A stretch of 64,000 nt of DNA. Source: Branchinecta lynchi. Its lineage: Eukaryota; Arthropoda; Branchiopoda; Anostraca; Branchinectidae. The DNA lies in assembly GCA_023053575.1 (NCBI GenBank), contig JAKZAP010000104.1, positions 62,001 through 126,000 of the forward strand, read 5' to 3'. Both the position numbers and the translations under genes were made by a program. How positions within the stretch are numbered: the stretch's first letter is position 1; every line of letters starts with the position of its first letter. Below the pieces are notes generated by a model. It made no database searches and had not been told where the DNA came from. It saw nothing but the letters and a program-made list of their open reading frames with translations. Below are positions 28,411 to 40,424 of the stretch, piece after piece.

Positions 28411-28997
28411 TGGATTTTTATTTAATAAAATCATCCCCTAATAAATGGAGTCCGCAAAGGAAGTCTTGAATACAATCAGAATGAATAAATACAATGAGAC
28501 AATCAGGAAAGAAGAACTAGTTCTTGGATTGAAATATACTATTGTTAAAATGAGAATTGCTAAGACAAAATATGGTGATAAGTTGGTTGTAGTTATTAAT
28601 CATAATGACAAACCCTGTGATTTGTTTATAACACAGAAATATAATGCCATTGCTAACGAATTACTTTTAAAGAAAAATCTAGTTTTGCAACCGATTGTAC
28701 GCGAAAACAAGAACAAAGAAACATATGTGGATTTAGAACTGTTTACTCAGTAATATTTGAATAAAAAAATGAAAAATGTAAAAAAAAAGAAGTAGTAGTA
28801 TATTGTAGTATTTTATATGTAGTAAAGGGTAATATTCTCATTTCTTGTATCCTTTATTTTGGAAGTAAGAAAATAAAAATGTTCTTAAAAAGGGGGATAA
28901 TTTGGTAAAAAGGATGTTAAAATTTAAGAAATTGATGTTAAAATGGGGTTTTGAAATTGGGGGGATGGTGAGCTAGAACCCCCTTTATATAACTACT
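28411..28997. repeat. Maverick right terminal inverted repeat (587 bp)
   Basis: Mirror of 14549-15135. Identity ends at the T of TGGATTTTTATT at 28411, beyond which the sequence becomes the non-core regulatory region. The outer 244 bp (28754-28997) are non-coding and AT-rich. Identity over the compared stretches suggests recent insertion or ongoing homogenisation. Confidence 0.95.
28445..28753 (+). CDS. Small TIR-encoded protein, right copy (102 aa)
   Basis: Identical in translation to the left-TIR gene and transcribed outward. The first 34 bp upstream of the ATG, including TAATAAATG, lie inside the TIR, but further upstream the two copies differ completely. This copy faces the non-core region with two heat-shock-element arrays, the nearer ending 95 bp before the start codon, whereas the left copy follows the capsid gene. 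The two copies therefore probably differ in regulation although they encode the same product. Confidence 0.8.
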   Translation: MESAKEVLNTIRMNKYNETIRKEELVLGLKYTIVKMRIAKTKYGDKLVVVINHNDKPCDLFITQKYNAIANELLLKKNLVLQPIVRENKNKETYVDLELFTQ

Positions 28998-29003
28998 CTT
29001 GTG
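28998..29003. repeat. Target site duplication, right copy (CTTGTG)
   Basis: Right-hand copy of the 6-bp duplication flanking the Maverick. Removing the element together with one copy restores a satellite sequence identical in order to the paralogous stretch around 13781. Confidence 0.85.
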
Positions 29004-32000
29004 GGGAAACAAACCTAGTGGGAAAACAAACCTTGTGAGAAAACAATCCTTGTGGGAAAACAAACCTTGTGGGGAAACAAACCTTGCGGGAAAACTAACC
29101 TTGTGGGAAAACAAATCCTGCGGGAAAACCAACCTTGTGGGAAAACCAACCTTGTGGGGAAACAAACCTTTCGGGAAAACCCACCTTGTGAAACAAACCT
29201 TGTGGGAAAACAAATCTTGTGGGAAAACAAACCTTGTGGGAAAACAAACCTTGTGGGAAAACCAACCTAGTGGGAAAACAAACCTTGTGAGAAAACAAAC
29301 CTTGTGGGAAAACCAACCTTATGGGGAAACAAACCCTGCGGGAAAACCAACCTTGTGGGAAAACAAACCTTGTGGGGAAACAAACCTTTCGGGAAAACCA
29401 ACCTTGTGGGAAAACAAACCTTGTGGGAAAACAAACCTTGAGGGGAAACAAACCTTGTGGGAAAACCAACCTTGCGGGAAAGCGAACCTTTTGGGAAAAC
29501 CAACAGAGTGGGAAAACAAACCTTGTGGGAAAACCAACCTTGCGGGAAAACCAACCTTGGGGGAAAACAAAGCTTGTGGGAAAACAAACCTTGTGGGAAA
29601 ACCAACCTAGTGGGAAAAACAACCTAGTGGGAAAACAAACCTTGTGAGAAAACAAACGTTGTGGGAAAACCAACCTTATGGGGAAATCAACCCTGTGGGA
29701 AAACCAACCTTGTGGGAAAACCAACCTTGTGGGAAAGCGAACCTTTTGGGAAAACCAACACAGTGGGAAAACAAACCTTGTGGGAAAACCAACCTTGCGG
29801 GAAAACCAACCTTGGGGGAAAACAAACCTTGTTGGGAAACAAACCTTGTGGGGAAACAACCCTAGTGGGAAAACAAACCTTGTGAGAAAACAATCCTTGT
29901 AGGAAAACAAACCTTGTGGGGAAACAAACCTTGCGGGAAAATTAACCTTGTGGGAAAACAAACCCTGCGGGAAAACCAACCTTGTGGGAAAACCAACCTT
30001 GTGGGGAAACAAACCTTTCGGGATAACTAACCTTGTGGGAAAACAAACCCTGCGGGAAAACCAACCTTGTGGGAAAACAAACCTTGTGGGAAAACAAACC
30101 TTGTGGGAAAACAAACCTTATGGGGAAACAAACCTTGTGGGAAAACCAACCTTGTGAGAAAACTAACGTTGTGGGAAAACCAGCCTTGTGAGAAAACCAA
30201 CCTAGAGGAAAAACAAATCTTGAGGGAAAACAAACCTTGTGGGAAAACAAACCTTGTGGGAAAGACAACCTTATGGGAAAACCAAAACAGTGGGAAAACA
30301 AACCTTGTGAGAAAACAAACCTTGTGGGAAAACAAACCTTGTGGGAAAACAAACCTTATGGGGAAAGAAACCTTGTGGGAAAACCAACCTTGTGAGAAAA
30401 CTAACGTTGTGGGAAACCAACCTAGAGGAAAAACAAATCTTGTGGGGAAACAAACCTTGTGGGAAAACAAACCCTGCGGGAAAACCAACCTTGTGGGAAA
30501 ACAAACCTTGTGGGAAAACAAACCTTGTGGGAAAACAAACCTTATGGGGAAACAAACCTTGTGGGAAAACCAACGTTGTGAGAAAACTAACGTTGTGGGA
30601 AAACCAACTTTGTGGGAAAACCAACCTGGAGGAAAAACAAATCTTGTGGGGAATCAAACCTTGTGGGAAAACAAACATTGTGTTAAATCAGACCTTGTGG
30701 GAAAACTAACCTTGCGGGAAAACCAACCTTGCGGGAAAACCAACCTTGGGGGAAAACAAACCTTGTGGGAAAACAAACCTTGTGGGGAAACAAACCTAGT
30801 GGGAAAACAAACCTTGTGAGAAAACAATCCTTGTGGGAAAACAAACCTTGTGGGGAAACAAACCTTGCGGGAAAACTAACCTTGTGGGAAAACAAATCCT
30901 GCGGGAAAACCAACCTTGTGGGAAAACCAACCTTGTGGGGAAACAAACCTTTCGGGAAAACCCACCTTGTGAAACAAACCTTGTGGGAAAACAAATCTTG
31001 TGGGAAAACAAACCTTGTGGGAAAACAAACCTTGTGGGAAAACCAACCTAGTGGGAAAACAAACCTTGTGAGAAAACAAACCTTGTGGGAAAACCAACCT
31101 TATGGGGAAACAAACCCTGCGGGAAAACCAACCTTGTGGGAAAACAAACCTTGTGGGGAAACAAACCTTTCGGAAAAACCAACCTTGTGGGAAAACAAGC
31201 CTTGTGGGAAAACAAACCTTGAGGGGAAACAAACCTTGTGGGAAAACCAACCTTGCGGGAAAACCAACCTTGGGGGAAAACAAAGCTTGTGGGAAAACAA
31301 ACCTTGTGGGAAAACCAACCTAGTGGGAAAAACAACCTAGTGGGAAAACAAACCTTGTGAGAAAACAAACCTTGTGGGAAAACCAACCTTATGGTGAAAG
31401 CAACCCTGCGGGAAAACCAACCTTGTGGGAAAACCAACCTTGTGGGAAAGCGAACCTTTTGGGAAAACCCACACAGTGGGAAAACCAACCTTGCGGGAAA
31501 ACCAACCTTGGGGGAAAACAAACCTTGTGGGAAAACAAACCTTGTGGGGAAACAAACCTAGTGGGAAAACAAACCTTGTGAGAAAACAATCCTTGTGGGA
31601 AAACAAACCTTGTGGGGAAACAAACCTTGCGGGAAAACTAACCTTGTGGGAAAACAAATCCTGCGGGAAAACCAACCTTGTGGGAAAACCAACCTTGTGG
31701 GGAAACAAACCTTTCGGGAAAACCCACCTTGTGAAACAAACCTTGTGGGAAAACAAATCTTGTGGGAAAACAAACCTTGTGGGAAAACAAACCTTGTGGG
31801 AAAACCAACCTAGTGGGAAAACAAACCTTGTGAGAAAACAAACCTTGTGGGAAAACCAACCTTATGGGGAAACAAACCCTGCGGGAAAACCAACCTTGTG
31901 GGAAAACAAACCTTGTGGGGAAACAAACCTTTCGGGAAAACCAACCTTGTGGGAAAACAAACCTTGTGGGAAAACAAACCTTGAGGGGAAACAAACCTTG

Positions 32001-33060
32001 TGGGAAAACCAACCTTGCGGGAAAGCGAACCTTTTGGGAAAACCAACAGAGTGGGAAAACAAACCTTGTGGGAAAACCAACCTTGCGGGAAAACCAACCT
32101 TGGGGGAAAACAAAGCTTGTGGGAAAACAAACCTTGTGGGAAAACCAACCTAGTGGGAAAAACAACCTAGTGGGAAAACAAACCTTGTGAGAAAACAAAC
32201 GTTGTGGGAAAACCAACCTTATGGGGAAATCAACCCTGTGGGAAAACCAACCTTGTGGGAAAACCAACCTTGTGGGAAAGCGAACCTTTTGGGAAAACCA
32301 ACACAGTGGGAAAACAAACCTTGTGGGAAAACCAACCTTGCGGGAAAACCAACCTTGGGGGAAAACAAACCTTGTTGGGAAACAAACCTTGTGGGGAAAC
32401 AACCCTAGTGGGAAAACAAACCTTGTGAGAAAACAATCCTTGTAGGAAAACAAACCTTGTGGGGAAACAAACCTTGCGGGAAAATTAACCTTGTGGGAAA
32501 ACAAACCCTGCGGGAAAACCAACCTTGTGGGAAAACCAACCTTGTGGGGAAACAAACCTTTCGGGATAACTAACCTTGTGGGAAAACAAACCCTGCGGGA
32601 AAACCAACCTTGTGGGAAAACAAACCTTGTGGGAAAACAAACCTTGTGGGAAAACAAACCTTATGGGGAAACAAACCTTGTGGGAAAACCAACCTTGTGA
32701 GAAAACTAACGTTGTGGGAAAACCAGCCTTGTGAGAAAACCAACCTAGAGGAAAAACAAATCTTGAGGGAAAACAAACCTTGTGGGAAAACAAACCTTGT
32801 GGGAAAGACAACCTTATGGGAAAACCAAAACAGTGGGAAAACAAACCTTGTGAGAAAACAAACCTTGTGGGAAAACAAACCTTGTGGGAAAACAAACCTT
32901 ATGGGGAAAGAAACCTTGTGGGAAAACCAACCTTGTGAGAAAACTAACGTTGTGGGAAACCAACCTAGAGGAAAAACAAATCTTGTGGGGAAACAAACCT
33001 TGTGGGAAAACAAACCCTGCGGGAAAACCAACCTTGTGGGAAAACAAACCTTGTGGGAAA
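29000..33060 (+). repeat. Higher-order repeat, period 2543 bp
   Basis: The variant order from about 29000 to 30520 recurs from about 31543 to 33060 with a constant offset of 2543 bp. The smaller 762-bp block containing the Maverick target motif is also repeated here (30796 versus 31558), so duplications of different size are nested. Confidence 0.75.
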
Positions 33061-33149
33061 ACAAACCTTGTGGGAAAACAAACCTTATGGGGAAACAAAC
33101 CTTGTGGGAAAACCAACCTTGTGAGAAAACTAACGTTGTGGGAAAACCA

Positions 33150-35640
33150 ACTTTGTGGGAAAACCAACCTGGAGGAAAAACAAATCTTGTGGGGAATCAA
33201 ACCTTGTGGGAAAACAAACATTGTGTTAAATCAGACCTTGTGGGAAAACTAACCTTGCGGGAAAACCAACCTTGTGGGAAAACCAACCTTATGGGAAAAC
33301 CAACCTTGCGGGAAAACCAACCTTGGGGGAAAACAAACCTTGTGGGTAAACAAACCTTGTGGGAAAACAAACCTTGTGGGAAAACCAACCTAGTGGGAAA
33401 ACAAACCTTGTGAGAAAACAAACCTTGTGGGAAAACCAACCTTATGGGGAAACAAACCCTGCGGGAAAACCAACCTTGTGGGAAAACCAACCTTGCGGGA
33501 AAGCGAACATTTTTGGAAAACAAACACAGTGGGAAAATAAACCTTGTGAGAAAACAATCCTTGTGGGAAAACAAACCTTGTGGGAAAACTAAACTTGTGG
33601 GAAAACAAACCCTGCGGGAAAACCAATTTAGTGGGAAAACCAACCTTGTGGGGAAACAAACCTTTCTTGAAAACTAACCTTGTGGGAAAACAAACCTTGT
33701 GGGAAAACAAACCTTGTGGGAAAACAAACCTTGTGGGAAAACGAACCTTGTGAGAAAAAAAACCTTGTGGGGAAACAAACCTAGTGGGAAAACAAACCTT
33801 GTGAGAAAACAAACCTTGTGGGAAAACCAACCTTGCGGGAAAGCGAACCTTTTGGGAAAACCAACACAGTGGGAAAACAAACCTTGTGATAAAACAATCC
33901 TTGTGGGAAAACAAACCTTGTGGGGAAACAAACCTTGTGGGGAAACAAACCTTGTGGGAAAACTAACCTTGTGGGAAAACAAACCTTGCGGGAAAACTAA
34001 CCTTGTGGGAAAACAAACCCTGCGGGAAAACCAACCTTGTGGGAAAAAAAACCTTGTGGGGAAACAAACCTTTCGGGAAAACCAACCTTGTGGGAAAACA
34101 AACCTTGTGGGAAAAGAAACCTTGTGGGAAAACAAACCTTGTCAGAAAACAAACCTTGTGGGAAAACCAACCTTGCGGGAAAGCGAACCTTTTGGGAAAA
34201 CCAACACAGTGGGAAAACAAACCTTGTGGGAAAACCAACCTTGCGGGAAAACCAACCTTGTGGGAAAACAAAGCTTGTGGGAAAACAAACCTTGTGGGAA
34301 AACCAACCTAGTGGGAAAACCAACCTAGTGGGAAAACAAACCTTGTGAGAAAACAAACCTTGTGGGAAAACCAACCTTATGGGGAAAGCAACCCTGCGGG
34401 AAAACCAACCTTGTGGGAAAACCAACCTTGTGGGAAAGCGAACCTTTTGGGAAAACCAACACAGTGGGAAAACCAACACAGTGGGAAAACCAACCTTGTG
34501 GGGAATCAAACCTTGTGGGAAAACAAACATTGTGTTAAATCAGACCTTGTGGGAAAACTAACCTTGCGGGAAAACCAACCTTGTGGGAAAACAAACCTTA
34601 TGGGAAAACCAACCTTGCGGGAAAACCAACCTTGGGGGAAAACAAACCTTGTGGGTAAACAAACCTTGTGGGAAAACAAACCTTGTGGGAAAACCAACCT
34701 AGTGGGAAAACAAACCTTGTGAGAAAACAAACCTTGTGGGAAAACCAACCTTATGGGGAAACAAACCCTGCGGGAAAACCAACCTTGTGGGAAAACCAAC
34801 CTTGCGGGAAAGCGAAAATTTTTGGAAAACAAACACAGTGGGAAAATAAACCTTGTGAGAAAACAATCCTTGTGGGAAAACAAACCTTGTGGGAAAACTA
34901 AACTTGTGGGAAAACAAACCCTGCGGGAAAACCAATTTAGTGGGAAAACCAACCTTGTGGGGAAACAAACCTTTCTGGAAAACTAACCTTGTGGGAAAAC
35001 AAACCTTGTGGGAAAACAAACCTTGTGGGAAAACAAACCTTGTGGGAAAACAAACCTTGTGAGAAAAAAAACCTTGTGGGGAAACAAACCTAGTGGGAAA
35101 ACAAACCTTGTGAGAAAACAAACCTTGTGGGAAAACCAACCTTGCGGGAAAGCGAACCTTTTGGGAAAACCAACACAGTGGGAAAACAAACCTTGTGATA
35201 AAACAATCCTTGTGGGAAAACAAACCTTGTGGGGAAACAAACCTTGTGGGGAAACAAACCTTGTGGGAAAACTAACCTTGTGGGAAAACAAACCTTGCGG
35301 GAAAACTAACCTTGTGGGAAAACAAACCCTGCGGGAAAACCAACCTTGTGGGAAAACCAACCTTGTGGGGAAACAAACCTTTCGGGAAAACCAACCTTGT
35401 GGGAAAACAAACCTTGTGGGAAAAGAAACCTTGTGGGAAAACAAACCTTGTCAGAAAACAAACCTTGTGGGAAAACCAACCTTGCGGGAAAGCGAACCTT
35501 TTGGGAAAACCAACACAGTGGGAAAACAAACCTTGTGGGAAAACCAACCTTGCGGGAAAACCAACCTTGTGGGAAAACAAAGCTTGTGGGAAAACAAACC
35601 TTGTGGGAAAACCAACCTAGTGGGAAAACCAACCTAGTGG
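33150..35640 (+). repeat. Higher-order repeat, period 1309 bp, two copies
   Basis: Segments starting near 33197 and 34506 share the ATTGTGTTAAATC unit and all following variants at a 1309-bp offset. The period equals that of the block at 1390-5200 but the variant content differs, so the same 77-unit length arose or was reused with other units. Confidence 0.75.
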
Positions 35641-38600
35641 GAAAACAAACCTTGTGAGAAAACAAACCTTGTGGGAAAACCAACCTTATGGGGAAAGCAA
35701 CCCTGCGGGAAAACTAACCTTGTGGGAAAACCAACCTTGTGGGAAAGCGAACCTTTTGGGAAAACCAACACAGTGGGAAAACCAACACAGTGGGAAAACC
35801 AACCTTGGGGGAAAACAAACCTTGTGGGAAAACAAACCTTGTGGGGAAACAAACCTAGTGGGAAAACAAACCTTGTGAGAAAACAATCCTTGTGGGGAAA
35901 CAAACCTTGCGGGAAAACTAACCTTGTGGGAAAACAAATCCTGCGGGAAAACCAACCTTGTGGGAAAACCAGCCTTGTGGGGAAACAAACCTTTCGGGAA
36001 AACCAACCTTGTGAAACAAACCTTGTGGGAAAACAAATCTTGTGGGAAAACAAACCTTGTGGGAAAACCAACCTAGTGGGAAAACAAAAATTGTGAGAAA
36101 ACAAACCTTGTGGTAAAACCAACCTTATGGGGAAACAAACCCTGCGGGAAAACCAACCTTATGGGAAAACCAACCTTGTGGGAAAGCGAACCTTTTGGGA
36201 AAACCAACACAGTGGGAAAACAAACCTTGTGGGAAAACCAACCTTGCGGGAAAACCAACCTTGGGGGAAAACAAACCTTGTGGGAAAACAAACCCTGTGG
36301 GGAAACAACCCTAGTGGGAAAACAAACCTTGTGAGAAAATAATCCTTGTAGGAAAACTAACCTTGCGGGAAAACAAACCCTGCGGGAAAACCAACCTTGT
36401 GGGAAAACCAACCTTGTGGGGAAACAAACCTTTCGGGATAACTAACCTTGTGGGAAAACAAACCCTGCGGGAAAACCAACCTTGTGGGAAAACAAACCTT
36501 GTGGGAAAACAAACCTTGTGGGAAAACAAACCTTATGGGGAAACAAACCTTGTGGGAAAACCAACCTTGTGAGAAAACTAACGTTGTGGGAAAACCAACC
36601 TTGTGGGAAAACCAACCTAGAGGAAAAACAAATCTTGAGGGAAAACAAACCTTGTGGGAAAACAAACCTTGTGGGAAAGACAACCTTATGGGAAAACAAA
36701 ACAGTGGGAAAACAAACTTTGTGAGAAAACAAACCTTGTGGGAAAACAAACCTTGTGGGAAAACAAACCTTATGGGGAAACAAACCTTGTGGGAAAACCA
36801 ACCTTGTGAGAAAACTAACGTTGTGGGAAAACCAACCTTGTGGGAAAACCAACCTAGAGGAAAAACAAACCTTGTGGGGAAACAAACCTTGTGGGAAAAC
36901 AAACCCTGCGGGAAAACCAACCTTGTGGGAAAACAAACCTTGTGGGAAAACAAACCTTGTGGGAAAACAAACCTTATGGGGAAACAAACCTTGTGGGAAA
37001 ACCAACCTTGTGAGAAAACTAACGTTGTGGGAAAACCAACTTAGTGGGAAAACCAACCTAGAGGAAAAACAAATCTTGTGGGGAAACAAACCTTGTGGGA
37101 AAACAAACATTGTGTTAAATCAGACCTTGTGGGAAAACTAACCTTGCGGGAAAACCAACCTTGTGGGAAAACCAACCTTATGGGAAAACCAACCTTGCGG
37201 GAAAACCAACCTTGGGGGAAAACAAACCTTGTGGGTAAACAAACCTTGTGGGAAAACAAACCTTGTGGGAAAACCAACCTAGTGGGAAAACAAACCTTGT
37301 GAGAAAACAAACCTTGTGGGAAAACCAACCTTATGGGGAAACAAACCCTGCGGGAAAACCAACCTTGTGGGAAAACCAACCTTGCGGGAAAGCGAACATT
37401 TTGGGAAAACAAACACAGTGGGAAAACAAACCTTGTGAGAAAACAATCCTTGTGCGAAAACAAAACTTGTGGGAAAACTAAACTTGTGGGAAAACAAACC
37501 CTGCGGGAAAACCAACCTTGTGGGAAAACCAACCTTGTGGGGAAACAAACCTTTCTGGAAAACCAACCTTGTGGGAAAACAAACCTTGTGGGAAAACAAA
37601 CCTTGTGGGAAAACAAACCTTGTGGGAAAACAAACCTTGTGAGAAAACAAACCTTGTGGGGAAACAAACCTAGTGGGAAAACAAACCTTGTGAGAAAAAA
37701 AAACCTTGTGGGAAAACAAACCTTGCGGGAAAGCGAACCTTTTGGGAAAACCAACACAGTGGGAAAACAAACCTTGTGAAAAAACAATCCTTGTGGGAAA
37801 ACAAACCTTGTGGGGAAACAAATCTTGTGGGGAAACAAACCTTGTGGGAAAACTAACCTTGTGGGAAAACAAACCTTGCGGGAAAACTAACCTTGTGGGA
37901 AAACAAACCCTGCGGGAAAACCAACCTTGTGGAAAAACCAACCTTGTGGGGAAACAAACCTTTCGGGAAAACCAACCTTGTTGGAAAACAAACCTTGTGG
38001 GAAAAGAAACCTTGTGGGAAAACAAACCTTGTGGGAAAACAAACCTTGTGAGAAAACAAACCTTGTGGGAAAACCAACCTTGCGGGAAAGCGAACCTTTT
38101 GGGAAAACCAACACAGTGGGAAAACAACCCTTGTGGGAAAACCAACCTTGCGGGAAAACCAACCTTGGGGGAAAACAAAGCTTGTGGGAAAACAAACCTT
38201 GTGGGAAAACCAACCTAGTGGGAAAAACAACCTAGTGGGAAAACAAACCTTGTGAGAAAACAAACCTTGTGGGAAAACCAACCTTATGGTGAAAGCAACC
38301 CTGCGGGAAAACCAACCTTGTGGGAAAACCAACCTTGTGGGAAAGCGAACCTTTTGGGAAAACCAACACAGTGGGAAAACCAACCTTGCGGGAAAACCAA
38401 CCTTGGGGGAAAACAAACCTTGTGGGAAAACAAACCTTGTGGGGAAACAAACCTAGTGGGAAAACAAACCTTGTGAGAAAACAATCCTTGTGGGAAAACA
38501 AACCTTGTGGGGAAACAAACCTTGCGGGAAAACTAACCTTGTGGGAAAACAAATCCTGCGGGAAAACCAACCTTGTGGGAAAACCAACCTTGTGGGGAAA

Positions 38601-40424
38601 CAAACCTTTCGGGAAAACCAACCTTGTGAAACAAACCTTGTGGGAAAACAAATCTTGTGGGAAAACAAACCTTGTGGGAAAACAAACCTTGTGGGAAAAC
38701 CAACCTAGTGGGAAAACAAACCTTGTGAGAAAACAAACCTTGTGGGAAAACCAACCTTATGGGGAAACAAACCCTGCGGGAAAACCAACCTTGTGGGAAA
38801 ACATACCTTGTGGGGAAACAAACCTTTCGGGAAAACCAACCTTGTGGGAAAACAAAACTTGTGGGAAAACAAACCTTGTGGGAAAACAAACCTTGTGGGA
38901 AAACCAACCTTGCGGGAAAGTGAACCTTTTGGGAAAACCAACAGAGTGGGAAAACAAACCTTGTGGGAAAACCAACCTTGCGGGAAAACCAACCTTGGGG
39001 GAAAACAAAGCTTGTGGGAAAACAAACCTTGTGGGAAAACCAACCTAGTGGGAAAAACAACCTAGTGGGAAAACAAAACTTGTGACAAAACAAACCTTGT
39101 GGGAAAACCAACCTTGCGGGAAAGCGAACCTTTTGGGAAAACCAACAGAGTGGGAAAACAAACCTTGTGGGAAAACCAACCTTGCGGGAAAACCAACCTT
39201 GTGGGAAAACCAACCTTGTGGGAAAGCGAACCTTTTGGGAAAACCAACACAGTGGGAAAACAAACATTGTGGGAAAACCAACCTTGCGGGAAAACCAACC
39301 TTGGGGGAAAACAAACCTTGTGGGGAAACAACCCTAGTGGGAAAACAAACCTTGTGAGAAAACAATCCTTGTAGGAAAACAAACCTTGTGGGGAAACAAA
39401 CCTTGCGGGAAAACTAACCTTGTAGGAAAACAAACCCTGCGGGAAAACAAACCTTGTGGGAAAACAAACCTTGTGGGAAAACAAACCTTATGGGGAAACA
39501 AACCTTGTGGGAAAACCAACCTTGTGAGAAAACTAACGTTGTGGGAAAACCAACCTTGTGGGAAAACCAACCTAGAGGAAAAACAAATCTTGAGGGAAAA
39601 GAAACCTTGTGGGAAAACAAACCTTGTGGGAAAGACAACCTTATGGGAAAACCAAAACAGTGGGAAAACAAACCTTGTGAGAAAACAAACCTTGTGGGAA
39701 AACAAACCTTGTGGGAAAACAAACCTTATGGGGAAACAAACCTTGTGGGAAAACCAACCTTGTGAGAAAACTAACGTTGTGGGAAAACCAACCTTGTGGG
39801 AAAACCAACCTAGAGGAAAAACAAATCTTGTGGGGAAACAAACCTTGTGGGAAAACAAACCCTGCGGGAAAACCAACCTTGTGGGAAAACAAACCTTGTG
39901 GGAAAACAAACCTTGTGGGAAAACAAACCTTATGGGGAAACAAACCTTGTGGGAAAACCAACCTTGTGAGAAAACTGACGTTGTGGGAAAACCAACTTTG
40001 TGGGAAAACCAACCTAGAGGAAAAACAAATCTTGTGGGGAATCAAACCTTGTGGGAAAACAAACATTGTGTTAAATCAGACCTTGTGGGAAAACTAACCT
40101 TGCGGGAAAACCAACCTTGTGGGAAAACCAACCTTATGGGAAAACCAACCTTGCGGGAAAACCAACCTTGGGGGAAAACAAACCTTGTGGGTAAACAAAC
40201 CTTGTGGGAAAACAAACCTTGTGGGAAAACCAACCTAGTGGGAAAACAAACCTTGTGAGAAAACAAACCTTGTGGGAAAACCAACCTTATGGGGAAACAA
40301 ACCCTGCGGGAAAACCAACCTTGTGGGAAAACCATTCTTGCGGGAAAGCGAACATTTGGGGAAAACAAACACAGTGGGAAAACAAACCTTGTGAGAAAAC
40401 AATCCTTGTGCGAAAACAAACCTT

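Larger units (their letters stand above)
14549..28997. mobile_element. Complete Maverick/Polinton DNA transposon (endogenous virus-like element), 14,449 bp
   Basis: The element starts AGTAGTTATATAAAGG and ends with its inverse complement. It has 587-bp terminal inverted repeats and is flanked on both sides by CTTGTG, the 6-bp target duplication expected of this superfamily. It encodes the diagnostic set: protein-primed PolB, rve integrase, adenain-like protease, FtsK/HerA ATPase, double jelly-roll major capsid protein and penton-like minor capsid protein. Base composition is strongly AT-rich and unlike the surrounding satellite. Coding regions are intact apart from the two -1 frame changes described separately, so the copy looks young. 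Whether it mobilises or forms virions cannot be told from sequence. Confidence 0.97.
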
